From Rhodospirillaceae bacterium (GTDB lineage: Bacteria; Pseudomonadota; Alphaproteobacteria; GCA-2731375): 35,402 nt of DNA. The translations under genes were made by a program, and so were the position numbers. Positions 1 to 8,401 of this stretch are shown here, in pieces; position 1 is the stretch's first letter, and every line of letters begins with the position of its first letter. Location of the stretch: assembly GCA_018667855.1 (NCBI GenBank), contig JABIRL010000332.1, positions 1 to 35,402 of the forward strand, in the 5' to 3' direction. The notes under the pieces are model-generated. The model saw nothing but the letters and a program-made list of their open reading frames with translations, did not search any database and was not told the origin of the DNA.

Positions 1-2
1 GG

Positions 3-701
3 CGGGAAGGGGAGGAAAACCTATGGGTCATGGATCATGGCCCCTTGGGCTATCTATCCATCGCGGCCCATGGCCATGCCGACACGCTTTCATTGTGGCT
101 GCATATCGCCGGCCGCCCGGTGTTGGTGGATGCAGGCACCTACCTGTATCATTCGGGCGGTCCCTGGCGGGAACATTTCCGCGCCACCACCGCGCACAAC
201 ACCTTGAGCATCATGGGGGTGAATTCCTCGACTATTGCCGGCGCCTTCAACTGGTCCCACAAGGCCCAGGGCCGCCTGCTGAACACGGTGGTGGGGACCG
301 ATCACTGGCTGATCGAAGGCGAACATGACGGCTATGAAAGCCTTACCGGATACCACCATCGCCGCCGCCTTGAACGTCTGGGGAACGATGGCGTGCAGTT
401 GACCGACAGCCTGCACGGCAGCGGCTTGGAAGAACCGGTCGAAGTCGGCTTTCTGGTGGCCCCCGGCCTGGAAATTCATCGCGACGCCGATGGCTGGCTG
501 GTGACCGAGAATGGCCGCCGCCTGTTGCTGATCGCCCATATGGGCCGCTTGCACGGCTGGGTCGAGGATGCCTTGGAAAAACCCATGCGCAGCTGGCATT
601 CCCCCAGTTTTGGCCACCGCCTGCCGGCGAAGCGCCTGGTCTTCACGGGCCGCATGGGCGCGGGCGATGCCGCCGTCTTTAATTTCAAGACCCGGTTTTG
701 A
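3..701 (+). CDS. Heparinase II/III-like polysaccharide lyase domain protein, 5' end cut by window
   Basis: The frame is open through the left edge, so the ATG at 30 is internal and the N-terminal part of the protein is missing. The visible 230 or so residues match the C-terminal beta-sandwich half of heparinase II/III-family proteins. They begin with DHGPLGY and the HGHAD motif typical of this family, then a long beta-rich stretch. Family members either cleave acidic polysaccharides or, in exopolysaccharide loci, trim or process the polymer in the periplasm. The next three genes (two sugar transferases and a VanZ-like protein) favour the second role here. The stop TGA (699-701) overlaps the possible TTG start of the next gene, suggesting one operon. 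Substrate cannot be told from sequence. Confidence 0.85.
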   Translation, partial: REGEENLWVMDHGPLGYLSIAAHGHADTLSLWLHIAGRPVLVDAGTYLYHSGGPWREHFRATTAHNTLSIMGVNSSTIAGAFNWSHKAQGRLLNTVVGTDHWLIEGEHDGYESLTGYHHRRRLERLGNDGVQLTDSLHGSGLEEPVEVGFLVAPGLEIHRDADGWLVTENGRRLLLIAHMGRLHGWVEDALEKPMRSWHSPSFGHRLPAKRLVFTGRMGAGDAAVFNFKTRF

Positions 702-703
702 GC

Positions 704-1465
704 ATGGGCGGACAACGCATCACGTTGCTGGGCGCGCCGCTGGATCTGTTGAGCATGAGCGAGACGGTGGCCCGGGCCGAAGCGGCCATGCAATCAGGTC
801 AACGTCTGCAGCAAGTGGTGATCAATGTGGCGAAACTGGTGCATATGCGCAGCGACGCCGATTTGCGCCGGGACGTGATGGAAAGCGATATCATCAATAT
901 CGACGGCATGGGCGTCCTGTGGGCCGTACGTTTGCTGGGCTATAAGGCGCCCGAGCGCGTTGCCGGGATCGATCTGATGATGGCCCTGATCGCCAGTTGC
1001 GCCCGGCGAGATTTTAAGCCCTATTTCCTGGGCGCCCGCCTGGACGTGTTGGAGGCGGCGATGTCGCGGCTGCGTGCCGAGCATCCCGGATTAACGATCG
1101 CCGGTTACCGCAACGGCTATTTCGGGGTGGAGGATGAGGCGGAGGTGGTCGCGGACATTCATGCCTCGGGCGCCCATTGTCTGTTTGTCGCGATCTCCTC
1201 TCCTCTGAAGGAGCGTTTTCTGCATCAATACCGGGATCAATTGGGCGTGCCTTATTTGATGGGCGTGGGCGGCTCTCTCGATGTTGTCTCGGGCCGGGTC
1301 AGCCGGGCGCCTTTGTGGATGCGCCAGTTGGGCTTTGAATGGCTGTATCGTCTATGCCAGGAACCGCGCCGGATGTGGCGGCGCTATCTGGTGACAAATA
1401 CGATTTTCTTTTTTCTGCTGCTGGGTGAATTGGCACGCACATGGTTGAGCGGCAAACGGCAATAG
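704..1465 (+). CDS. WecG/TagA/CpsF family glycosyltransferase
   Basis: This 253-residue protein has the features of the WecG/TagA/CpsF family (GT26), which adds an N-acetyl-hexosaminuronic acid or similar sugar to a lipid-linked intermediate at the inner membrane face. Visible landmarks are the early Asn in VVINVAKLV (about residue 41), the INIDGMGVLW segment with Asp68, the VAGIDLM block (87-93), and a hydrophobic Phe/Leu-rich C-terminal segment (about 228-246) that could anchor it to the membrane. I chose ATG 704; a TTG at 698 would add two residues and overlap the previous stop. Neither has a clear Shine-Dalgarno, consistent with translational coupling. The 3' end overlaps the next gene by 25 bases, so it belongs to the polysaccharide operon. 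Confidence 0.9.
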   Translation: MGGQRITLLGAPLDLLSMSETVARAEAAMQSGQRLQQVVINVAKLVHMRSDADLRRDVMESDIINIDGMGVLWAVRLLGYKAPERVAGIDLMMALIASCARRDFKPYFLGARLDVLEAAMSRLRAEHPGLTIAGYRNGYFGVEDEAEVVADIHASGAHCLFVAISSPLKERFLHQYRDQLGVPYLMGVGGSLDVVSGRVSRAPLWMRQLGFEWLYRLCQEPRRMWRRYLVTNTIFFFLLLGELARTWLSGKRQ

Positions 1466-2670
1466 ACGATAAATCACTGGCGGGACGGCGGGTGTTGTTC
1501 CTGGCCGAGAATTTGCCCTGCCCCTTTCATACCCGCGTCTGGCAGGAGGCCCGCACCATCCATGACGCCGGCGCCACGGTCTCCATCATCTGCCCCACCG
1601 GGCCGGGGTTCGAGGCCCGTTATGAAGTGGTCGACGGCATTCATATTCACCGCCATCCCTTGCCGCTGGAGGCACGGCGGGCGGCCGGCTTTCTGGTGGA
1701 ATACAGCGCCGCCATGTTCTGGCAATTCACCCTTACCTGGCGGGTCTTTCTGGGCCGGGGCTTCGATGTCATTCACGCCGCCAATCCGCCCGATCTGCTG
1801 TTTCTGGTGGGCGGTTTCTTCAAATTGCTGTTCGGCCGCAAGTTCATCTATGACCAGCACGATATCAACCCGGAACTCTACGAAGCCAAATTCGGACGCC
1901 GGGATTTCTTCTATCATCTGTTGCTGCGCTGCGAGAAGCTGAGCTTCCGCCTGGCGGATATTTCCATCGCCACCAATGAAAGCTACCGCCAAATCGCCCA
2001 GACCCGCGGCGGACGGTCGCCGGACGGCGTTTTCGTGGTTCGAAACGCGCCCGACCTGGAACGCATGCGACCGCGCCCGGAAAACGGCGACTGGAAAAAG
2101 GGCCGCCCTTACGGCGTCGGCTATGTCGGCGTCATGGGACGCCAGGAAGGTCTGCACCATCTGCTGGCGGCCGTGGATCATCTGGTGCATGAGCAAGGGC
2201 GCGGGGACATCCAGTTCATCTGTATCGGTGATGGGCCGGAACGGTCGCACCTGATGCGACAGGCCGAGGATCTGGGCATCGCCGATTATGTGACGTTTCC
2301 CGGCCGCTTGAACGATGACGACATGGTCGCCGCCCTTTGCGCCGCTGATCTGTGCGTCAATCCCGACGACTTCAACGAAATGAATGATAAATCAACCATG
2401 CTGAAGATCGTGGAATACATGGCCCTGGGCAAGCCCATCGTACAGTTCGATCTGACCGAGGGGCGGGTCTCGGCCCGGGATGCCGCCCTCTATGCCAGAC
2501 CCAATGATGCGGTGGATCTGGCCGAGAAAATTACCGATCTTCTGGCTGACGCGGAGGCAAGGCAACGCATGGGATCTCGCGGGCGCGAGCGGGTCGAGGC
2601 CGAGCTGGCCTGGAAGTATGAAACGCCCAAGCTGCTGGCGGCCTATGCTGCCCTGTGGCCGAAACAATGA
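1441..2670 (+). CDS. GT4-type glycosyltransferase
   Basis: A 409-residue GT-B fold glycosyltransferase. The N-terminal half (15-200) starts with RRVLFLAENLPCPFHTRVW and includes the FDVIHAANPPDLL strand seen in many capsule and EPS transferases. The C-terminal half (222-409) has the nucleotide-sugar binding segment GYVGVMGRQEGL (227-238), GDGPE (263-267), and the acidic EX7E-like region around FNEMNDKSTMLKIVEYM (311-327) followed by GKPIV. The likely role is transfer of a sugar from a nucleotide donor onto a growing exopolysaccharide repeat unit. It overlaps the preceding gene by 25 bases and the next by ATGA, so all are probably cotranscribed. Donor and acceptor sugars are unknown. Confidence 0.92.
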   Translation: MVERQTAIDDKSLAGRRVLFLAENLPCPFHTRVWQEARTIHDAGATVSIICPTGPGFEARYEVVDGIHIHRHPLPLEARRAAGFLVEYSAAMFWQFTLTWRVFLGRGFDVIHAANPPDLLFLVGGFFKLLFGRKFIYDQHDINPELYEAKFGRRDFFYHLLLRCEKLSFRLADISIATNESYRQIAQTRGGRSPDGVFVVRNAPDLERMRPRPENGDWKKGRPYGVGYVGVMGRQEGLHHLLAAVDHLVHEQGRGDIQFICIGDGPERSHLMRQAEDLGIADYVTFPGRLNDDDMVAALCAADLCVNPDDFNEMNDKSTMLKIVEYMALGKPIVQFDLTEGRVSARDAALYARPNDAVDLAEKITDLLADAEARQRMGSRGRERVEAELAWKYETPKLLAAYAALWPKQ

Positions 2671-3845
2671 TGGCCCGCCATATACGCCTTATCGGCGCGA
2701 TGGCCCTGACGGTTGTTACATTGGCGATATTCAGTCTGCTGGATCGCTATGATTTGGTCCAGGCGCAGATCCTGCGCAACGCGAATTTCGCCAACGGCGT
2801 TTCGGATTGGACAGTCAGCGGCAAGGCGGAACAACTACGGCCGATGCCCGGCGGCTTAGTGGTCGAGGGCATGGGCAAGGGGCATGCAACGGGCGTCCGA
2901 CAAATCGTTCCCCGACCCGAAGGCGCCGAAGTCCTGCGTCTGACGGCCACCGTCCGGCACACTGGCATACCCGAGGGCCTACGCGTTTGGCATGCCATGC
3001 GCCTATTGATGGTGCAGCGGGATGGGGCAGGAAAACTGTTGTGGGAGCTGCCCCATGTGGTTGAACAAGAACATGGGGACAGCCCCTGGCGGGCGGTCAG
3101 CCTTATCGTCCGGCTGCCCCAGCGTGTCGCCTCGGTGGAGGTGATTGCGGTTTTGAATCAGGTCCCCGGCACCATGGAAGTGCGGGATTTGACCTTGGAC
3201 GTCATGGCGGAATCCGGGCTGTTCCTGGTCCTGCGCTATTGCCTGTCGGCGGCCTGGATACTGGCGTTTGCCTGGTTGATCTGGCCTCTGCTTCGGGCCG
3301 GACCGATGCGCCTGGGCCGGTTGGCGGTCGCTGCTTTGGCCACGATCATACTTGTTGGTGTCATGACACCCCATACTGTGAAGTTGGAGCTGCGCCGGAT
3401 CGCGCAGGACCTCACCCGCCCTGAAAGCGTTCCGCGCAAAGAAGCCGTGACCACGAAAATCAAGCCGCCGCAGGTCGTGGTCAAGACTGCCAAACCTGTT
3501 AAAGCCGCCAAAGCTACTGCGGAGTCCGCAATTCCGATCAGTGAAATCTGGCGCATTGTTCACAAATTCGGCCATGTCAGCATGTTCGCCGTGTTGGCCT
3601 TCATTGTCGCCATAACCTGGCGCGGTCTGGCTTGGTGGCAATTGGGATCTTATGTTGCCGTCTTTGCGCTGACAGCCGAGACCCTGCAACTACTTTCACT
3701 GGATCGCACAGCGTATCTATTGGACGCGGGGCTCAACCTATTGGGTGCCGGCGCCGGTCTTGCTCTGGCGACTTTTCTGATCCGCTATCGCGAAAAGGCT
3801 AGAGCAATTCCGATCAATTGTGAATCGCAGAGCGATTCTAAGTGA
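2667..3845 (+). CDS. Membrane protein with a carbohydrate-binding-like domain and C-terminal VanZ-like domain
   Basis: About 392 residues. Order of parts: N-terminal membrane anchor (about 8-24); a periplasmic beta-rich region (about 34-170, opening LRNANFANGVSDWTVSG) that resembles carbohydrate-binding modules; two membrane helices (about 180-230); a Lys/Pro-rich linker (about 247-288); and a VanZ-like four-helix region (about 295-375, with FGHVSMFAVLAFI and DAGLNLLGAGAGL). VanZ-like domains are common at the ends of EPS loci, but their function is not settled. ATG 2667 overlaps the previous stop as ATGA; a GTG at 2655 is an alternative. The last 14 or so codons and the stop lie inside a palindromic repeat (3799-3903), so the native C-terminus has probably been replaced. 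Confidence 0.8.
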   Translation: MMARHIRLIGAMALTVVTLAIFSLLDRYDLVQAQILRNANFANGVSDWTVSGKAEQLRPMPGGLVVEGMGKGHATGVRQIVPRPEGAEVLRLTATVRHTGIPEGLRVWHAMRLLMVQRDGAGKLLWELPHVVEQEHGDSPWRAVSLIVRLPQRVASVEVIAVLNQVPGTMEVRDLTLDVMAESGLFLVLRYCLSAAWILAFAWLIWPLLRAGPMRLGRLAVAALATIILVGVMTPHTVKLELRRIAQDLTRPESVPRKEAVTTKIKPPQVVVKTAKPVKAAKATAESAIPISEIWRIVHKFGHVSMFAVLAFIVAITWRGLAWWQLGSYVAVFALTAETLQLLSLDRTAYLLDAGLNLLGAGAGLALATFLIRYREKARAIPINCESQSDSK

Positions 3846-3903
3846 TTGGAAAAATTGCTCTATTCTCAAAGATCGGAGTATTTCAAATTTGGAAATGCTC
3901 TAG
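3799..3903. repeat. 105-bp MITE/REP-like palindromic element between convergent genes
   Basis: The ends form a 13-bp terminal inverted repeat with one mismatch: CTAGAGCAATTCC at 3799-3811 against GGAAATGCTCTAG at 3891-3903. Inside are a 9-bp perfect pair (AGAGCAATT 3801-3809 with AATTGCTCT 3853-3861) and a 7-bp hairpin (GAATCGC 3822-3828 with GCGATTC 3832-3838). The element is AT-richer than its surroundings and fills the entire gap between two convergent genes. It supplies the TGA that ends the VanZ-like gene and, through its CTAG terminus, the TAG that ends the MmcB-like gene on the other strand. The nested hairpins could also act as a bidirectional transcription stop or mRNA stabiliser. 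Mobility is inferred from the structure only; no transposase is in the window. Confidence 0.75.
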
Positions 3904-4340
3904 GGCCCCGGATCTTCCCACCGTCTAAGGCGCTTGGCCGCTGCGCGGGCAAACCTCAATGTGACCTCTCGCCGCCGGCTGGCATGTAGCGGCGTCGGGT
4001 TGTCGGGCGCGGGTCGGGCGATATCGCCGGAATAGGCATCGGCCAGGATCAGGCCCGGTTCGTCGGGCAGGATTTCCACCGGAAAATCCACCGGCACGGC
4101 GAAATAGAACAAATCGCAATAGTCCAGATATTCCGGCCATTTCTGATCGGCGCGAAAATCCGCGACGCTGCTTTTTATTTCAACAATCGCGATGCGCCCC
4201 TTGCGGTCGATCCCGGCCAGGTCAGCCCGCCGGCCCGAGCGCAGGGTAAATTCCGTCAGACTGTCATAGCCGAGATGGCCCAGAAGGCGCCCCACGCCCC
4301 GGGCCAATTGCTGCGCCGTATCATCCCGCGGCGCGGCCAT
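3900..4340 (-). CDS. mmcB: MmcB-family DNA repair protein (PD-(D/E)XK-like fold)
   Basis: 146 residues. The pattern Glu30, the SGRRAD segment (35-40, Asp40) and IVEIKSS (52-58, Glu54 and Lys56) fits the MmcB family (COG5321). These are small restriction-nuclease-fold proteins of Alphaproteobacteria, induced by DNA damage in Caulobacter and linked to mutagenic repair. The RADQKWPEYLDYCD stretch after the core is also typical of the family. The protein should act in the cytoplasm on DNA. The stop codon lies in the palindromic element at its 3' end. The gene starts directly after the stop of the upstream DUF6285-like gene (4341), so it is probably read from the same transcript, although the two functions look unrelated. 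Confidence 0.85.
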   Translation of the reverse strand: MAAPRDDTAQQLARGVGRLLGHLGYDSLTEFTLRSGRRADLAGIDRKGRIAIVEIKSSVADFRADQKWPEYLDYCDLFYFAVPVDFPVEILPDEPGLILADAYSGDIARPAPDNPTPLHASRRREVTLRFARAAAKRLRRWEDPGP

Positions 4341-4703
4341 CTAGCCGCGCTTGGTCAAATATCGAGGGTTCGCCAAGGCGATCTTGTCCTCTGACGTTTG
4401 CCGCAGATGGGCCAACAGAGCCTCCTTTCGGTCATCCATTTCACCGGCCCGAATGGCTCTGGACAGCTCTTCGTTCAGATCTTCCAAATTGCCATCTCGA
4501 TCCAACAGGTCCTTCAGGCGATCCAGTTCAGCCGCATCCATGGCGCCGCCCTGGGCGATGGTGCGTTCGACGATAGCCAGGGCGTTGATGGCGACGCGGG
4601 TATGGAAGGCCAGTTGACCCTCCACATTGGGTGCTATGTGATCCGAGAGGAATTCGCGCACGGCCTCCACCAGTTCCGCCGCGTTCGGTCGATCGGTTGG
4701 CAT
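4341..4703 (-). CDS. DUF6285-like protein, partner of the phosphotransferases
   Basis: A 120-residue, mostly alpha-helical, acidic cytoplasmic protein with no signal peptide or membrane segment. The sequence (PNAAELVEAVREFL, FHTRVAINALAIVERTI, LNEELSRAIRAGEMD) fits the DUF6285 family, which from memory is usually encoded next to aminoglycoside-phosphotransferase-like kinases and acyl-CoA dehydrogenases. That is the arrangement here: two kinases lie directly upstream in the same direction, with 10 bases between. A role as an accessory subunit of the kinase is inferred from conserved neighbourhood; no catalytic motif is visible. Confidence 0.75.
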   Translation of the reverse strand: MPTDRPNAAELVEAVREFLSDHIAPNVEGQLAFHTRVAINALAIVERTIAQGGAMDAAELDRLKDLLDRDGNLEDLNEELSRAIRAGEMDDRKEALLAHLRQTSEDKIALANPRYLTKRG

Positions 4704-4713
4704 CTGCCTCTCC

Positions 4714-5760
4714 TTAGTCCAGCAACAGCATCAGATCGTGTTCGGTTTCCGCGGCCCGGCGGCCAATGGCGGCATATTCGACGCTTCGTTGCTCCCCATC
4801 AAGGTGGGTAAAGCCCAGGATCATGCACAGAATGCCCCAACGCAAAGTGCCAAAAACCTGCCAGAAGTGAATTTCATCCGGGCTGATCCGGCCGCCGCCG
4901 CCCGCCTCGTAGCCGTCCAGCAACTCCGTGACATCGCCGAAGCCGCCCACCACCTTGTCGTGATAGCCGTAGCGCCAGGACCTAACGCACATCCAGCCCA
5001 GATCGGCGCTGGGGTTGCCCAGGTGGGCTGATTCCCAGTCCAACACGCCGGCCAGGCCGTTTTCATCGACCAGAATGTTGCCGTTGCGAAAATCCCCGTG
5101 GTTCAGGGTATAGCGATTGCCCGCCGCCTCCAGACGTTCCCGCAGCCAGCGGAAGCCATATTCGAAACCGGCGTGCGGCTGTTGAAAGGAATCCATGATG
5201 GTGCGGTAGTGCAGCAACTCCTCCGCCGCCGGCAGCCCCCGCATTTCCGGCAGGGTATCCAGATCAAGCCCATGGAAACAGGCCGCCGCGTGACCGATCT
5301 GAAAGGCCAGCTTGGGCCGGGCGTTGGCATAGGCGTCTTCGCGCAGGATGCGGCGGCCCAGGGCTTCGCCCTCCAGGCGATGGGTGAAAAATCCCGGTGT
5401 GGTGTGTTCATCGGCTGATAGGAAAAACGGTACCGTGGGCGCCGGTGTTCCGGCGGCGCCGGCCAACTGGATCAACCGCCCCTCGGTCAACCGGTCCACG
5501 GCCAGACGGCCTTCGGGGACACCTTCGAATGTTTTGTCCACCTGGCGGTCCATGGGGTCGCGTTTGAGTATGAGGGGCTGGCGTCCGCCGTCCGGTTTCA
5601 GGGCGTCGAACGACCAGGTTTCCCGGCTGGCGCCGCCCGACAGGCGGACCAGACCCTCTATCTCCGTACCGTCGCCATATTCCGACGCCAAACGGTCCCG
5701 CAGCACGTCCGCCAATTGCTGGTCCGCCGTCAGATCAGGGTTTTGTACCGCTTCCACCAT
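4714..5760 (-). CDS. Aminoglycoside-phosphotransferase-like kinase (copy 2 of tandem pair)
   Basis: A 348-residue APH/choline-kinase fold protein of the ACAD10/11-kinase-like group. Visible motifs: LVRLSGGASRETWSF (37-51), the ATP-binding lysine in LILKR (Lys66), the Brenner motif NHGDFRNGN (220-228; Asp223 base, Asn228) and the metal-binding Asp241 in GVLDWE. Its true substrate is unknown; related eukaryotic and bacterial kinase domains act on 4-hydroxyacyl-CoA species, so a small hydroxylated metabolite is more likely than an antibiotic. The ATG (5758-5760) follows immediately after the TAG of the upstream paralogue, so translation should be coupled. Length is identical to that paralogue, pointing to a tandem duplication. 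Confidence 0.85.
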   Translation of the reverse strand: MVEAVQNPDLTADQQLADVLRDRLASEYGDGTEIEGLVRLSGGASRETWSFDALKPDGGRQPLILKRDPMDRQVDKTFEGVPEGRLAVDRLTEGRLIQLAGAAGTPAPTVPFFLSADEHTTPGFFTHRLEGEALGRRILREDAYANARPKLAFQIGHAAACFHGLDLDTLPEMRGLPAAEELLHYRTIMDSFQQPHAGFEYGFRWLRERLEAAGNRYTLNHGDFRNGNILVDENGLAGVLDWESAHLGNPSADLGWMCVRSWRYGYHDKVVGGFGDVTELLDGYEAGGGGRISPDEIHFWQVFGTLRWGILCMILGFTHLDGEQRSVEYAAIGRRAAETEHDLMLLLD

Positions 5761-6807
5761 CTAGTCCACCAACTGCAACAGATCATACTCACCTTCCACC
5801 GCCCGGCGGCCGATGGAGACTTTTTCGACGGAACGTTCCTTGCCGCTGATATGGGTAAAGGCCAAGGTCATGCAGATCACGCCCCAGCGCATGCAGCCGA
5901 AGACCTCCCAGAAATGCAGCGCCTCCCGCGACACGCGACCGCCGCCGCCCGCCTCATAGCCGTCCAGCAGATCATCAACTTCGCCGAAGCCGCCCACCGG
6001 CTTGTCGTAATAGCCATAGCGCCAGGCCCGGATGCAGATCCAGCCCAGATCATTCAAAGGATTGCCCAGGTGGCCCAGTTCCCAATCCAGTACGCCGGCC
6101 AGGCCGTCGCCATCGACCAGCAAATTACCGTTGCGGTAGTCACCATGCACCAGACCGACACGATCGCCGGCCAATTCCAGCCGTTCACGCAACCAATGGA
6201 AGGCGTATTCGAAACCGGCATGGGGCTGGTGGAAGGAATCCACCACGTTTCTGTTGTAATCCAGGGCCTCCGCCACCGGCAGGCGCGGCAGGGCGGGCAA
6301 ACGGTCGGTGGGAATGTTGTGAAACCGGGCCGCGGCCTCGCCGCATTGAAAAGCCAGCTTGGGGCGGGCCTTGGCATAGGCGTCTTCGCGCAGGATCCGG
6401 CGGCCCAGCGCTTCGCCCTCCAGGCGCTGCATGACAAACCCGGCGGATGTGCGTTCGTCGGCATCCAGAAAGAACGGCACCTCCGGCACCGGCACGCCCA
6501 CTTCGCCGGCCAATTGCATCAGCCGCCCCTCGGTCCAGCGGTCAACGCCCAATTGCACCTCGCCCTCGATCAACTGGGTATCGGTCTGCTCGTCCAGGGG
6601 ATCGCGTTTCAGGATCAGCGGTTTACGTTCGCCGTCGGGCAACAGGGCATCGAAGGACCAGGTCTCCCGGCTGGCGCCGCCCGAAAGACGCACCAGACCC
6701 TCGATCCCGGTGCCGGGGCCGTAAACTTGGGCCACGCGGTCGTGCATGACAGCGGCCAGAATCTCGGTCTGGATTTCGGCCTTGTTCTTTGTGGTGTCAG
6801 CCGTCAT
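5761..6807 (-). CDS. Aminoglycoside-phosphotransferase-like kinase (copy 1 of tandem pair)
   Basis: Second member of the tandem kinase pair. It shares nearly every landmark with the downstream copy: the GIEGLVRLSGGASRETWSF block, LILKRDPLD, EGEALGRRILREDAYA, the catalytic HGDYRNGN and the GVLDWE aspartate. I chose ATG 6807, which gives exactly 348 residues and aligns with the other copy. An ATG at 6819 or a longer frame to 6879 is possible, but the latter would overlap the divergent UxaA gene. The two copies differ mainly in the region before the Brenner motif, so they may serve related but different substrates. A short divergent promoter region (6808-6872) should serve both directions. Confidence 0.85.
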   Translation of the reverse strand: MTADTTKNKAEIQTEILAAVMHDRVAQVYGPGTGIEGLVRLSGGASRETWSFDALLPDGERKPLILKRDPLDEQTDTQLIEGEVQLGVDRWTEGRLMQLAGEVGVPVPEVPFFLDADERTSAGFVMQRLEGEALGRRILREDAYAKARPKLAFQCGEAAARFHNIPTDRLPALPRLPVAEALDYNRNVVDSFHQPHAGFEYAFHWLRERLELAGDRVGLVHGDYRNGNLLVDGDGLAGVLDWELGHLGNPLNDLGWICIRAWRYGYYDKPVGGFGEVDDLLDGYEAGGGGRVSREALHFWEVFGCMRWGVICMTLAFTHISGKERSVEKVSIGRRAVEGEYDLLQLVD

Positions 6808-6872
6808 CGTCTGAAACATACCCGCCACGTCACGCTGAAACAGGTGTACAGGATAAAGGGAGTGGCCTTGGA

Positions 6873-7199
6873 ATGGCAAATGACAACGGTGACGATGCCC
6901 GGATTTTGCGTCTGTCGGAACAGGACAATGTGGTGGTGCTGATCCAATCCGTGCCGGCGGGCGAGCGGTTGCGGCTAGACGGCCAGGAACTGGTCATGGC
7001 GGCGGGTCTGGATCTGGGGCACAAGCTGGCCTTGCGGGCCGTGCCGGCTGGCGAAACCATCGTCAAATACGGCGCGCCCATCGGCTCGGCCACCGCCGAT
7101 ATCTCGTTCGGCGCCCATGTCCATACCCACAATATGAAAAGCGAATATATCGCCAATTATTCCGAGGATGACCCTTACGAGGCGGAGGACGGATCATGA
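6873..7199 (+). CDS. UxaA-family hydrolase, small (SAF-domain) subunit
   Basis: 108 residues corresponding to the N-terminal SAF domain of altronate/galactarate dehydratases. It contains ILRLSEQDNVVV near the start, the GHKLALRAVPAGETIVKYGAPIG core and the AHVHTHNMKS signature that contributes to the metal and substrate site. In some bacteria this domain is fused to the large subunit; here it is a separate gene overlapping the next by four bases (ATGA). ATG 6873 is preceded by GGGAG about 10 bases upstream. The two proteins together should dehydrate a sugar acid such as altronate, galactarate or a related aldonate to a 2-keto-3-deoxy acid. The exact substrate is not determined. Confidence 0.88.
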   Translation: MANDNGDDARILRLSEQDNVVVLIQSVPAGERLRLDGQELVMAAGLDLGHKLALRAVPAGETIVKYGAPIGSATADISFGAHVHTHNMKSEYIANYSEDDPYEAEDGS

Positions 7200-8395
7200 T
7201 CAACTCTTATCTGCGCCAGGACGGGCGCAAGGGCATCCGCAATGTGGTGGTGGTCGCCTATCTGGTGGAATGCGGCCACCATGTAGCGCGCAAGATCGCA
7301 CAGCCGTTCGAGGACCGGGAAGAGCATGACGTGCATGTGATCGGCTTTCCGGGCTGCTTTCCCAACGCCTATGCCGACCGCATGATGCGGGCCCTGACCA
7401 CCCACCCCAATGTGGGCGCCGCGCTGTTGGTTTCCCTGGGTTGCGAAAGTTTCGACGGCCAGGGCCTGAAGGCTCATGTCCAGGCCTCCGGCCGGCCCGG
7501 TGAATTGATGATCATTCAACGGGACGGCGGCACGCGCAGCACGGTCGAGGCCGGGCGGGCCTGGGTGGAAGAGGCATTGACGACGTTGCAAGGCACGCCG
7601 CGCGTCGATATGAAACCAAACGAGCTTGTCGTCGGTACCATTTGTGGCGGTTCGGACGCCACATCCGGCCTGACCGCAAATCCGGCCATGGGGCGGGCGT
7701 TCGACATGCTGGTGGACCTGGGTGCGGCCTGCATATTCGAGGAAACGGGCGAGCTGATCGGCTGCGAACAATACATGGCGGATCGCGCCGTGACGCCGGA
7801 GTTGGGCCAGGCTATCGTTGACAGCGTGGCCAAGGCGCACCGCCACTATCACACCCTTGGACATGCCTCGATCTCCGTGGGCAATGCTTTTGGCGGTCTG
7901 ACCACGATCGAGGAGAAATCAATGGGCGCCTACGCCAAATCAGGCTCGGCGCCAATTTCGGGGCTTCTGAAACCCGGCGATATTCCGCCCAAGGGCGGGC
8001 TATATCTGTTGGACATGGTGCCCGACGGCGATGTGCGCTTCGGCTTTCCCTCCATCAACGATACGGAGGAAATTGGCGAGCTGATCGCCTGCGGCGCCCA
8101 TGTGGTGATGTTTTCCACCGGCCGCGGCTCCGTCGTCGGCTCCGCCATTTCGCCGGTGATCAAGGTCTGCGCCAATCCCGAAACGTTCGAGCTGTTATGG
8201 GACGATATGGACATCGATGCCGGCCGGATCCTGCAAGGCGAGGCGAGCTTGGAAGAGGTCGGCAAGGAAATTCGCAACAATGTCCTGGCCGTGGCTCAGG
8301 GCACGTTGACCAACTCCGAGGACCTGGGCCATCAGGAATTCTGCATGAAATACAAACGGTTCGAGCCGATTGGCCCGGAGTGTTTGCCGGCATAG
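7196..8395 (+). CDS. UxaA-family hydrolase, large subunit (altronate/galactarate dehydratase-like)
   Basis: 399 residues matching the catalytic C-terminal domain of UxaA/GarD dehydratases. Motifs include GFPGCFPN (50-57, Cys54), SLGCES (80-85, Cys83), the GTICGGSDATSGLTANP block (147-163, Cys150) and STGRGSVVGSAISPVIKVCANP-like sequence near residue 310. These form the metal site and active-site lid in the family. The gene begins inside the last codons of the small subunit, so the two are made together. It ends 15 bases before a strong hairpin (8410-8442). The substrate is probably an acid sugar; the family also covers non-sugar hydroxyacids. Confidence 0.88.
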   Translation: MINSYLRQDGRKGIRNVVVVAYLVECGHHVARKIAQPFEDREEHDVHVIGFPGCFPNAYADRMMRALTTHPNVGAALLVSLGCESFDGQGLKAHVQASGRPGELMIIQRDGGTRSTVEAGRAWVEEALTTLQGTPRVDMKPNELVVGTICGGSDATSGLTANPAMGRAFDMLVDLGAACIFEETGELIGCEQYMADRAVTPELGQAIVDSVAKAHRHYHTLGHASISVGNAFGGLTTIEEKSMGAYAKSGSAPISGLLKPGDIPPKGGLYLLDMVPDGDVRFGFPSINDTEEIGELIACGAHVVMFSTGRGSVVGSAISPVIKVCANPETFELLWDDMDIDAGRILQGEASLEEVGKEIRNNVLAVAQGTLTNSEDLGHQEFCMKYKRFEPIGPECLPA

Positions 8396-8401
8396 GTGGC
8401 G

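Noticed and set aside
5716-6942. A 408-codon open frame on the plus strand opposite the two kinases
   Set aside because: It is the antisense shadow of two clear kinase genes with intact motifs; its translation (His/Gln/Ala-rich) has no domain features and arises from GC-rich third positions.
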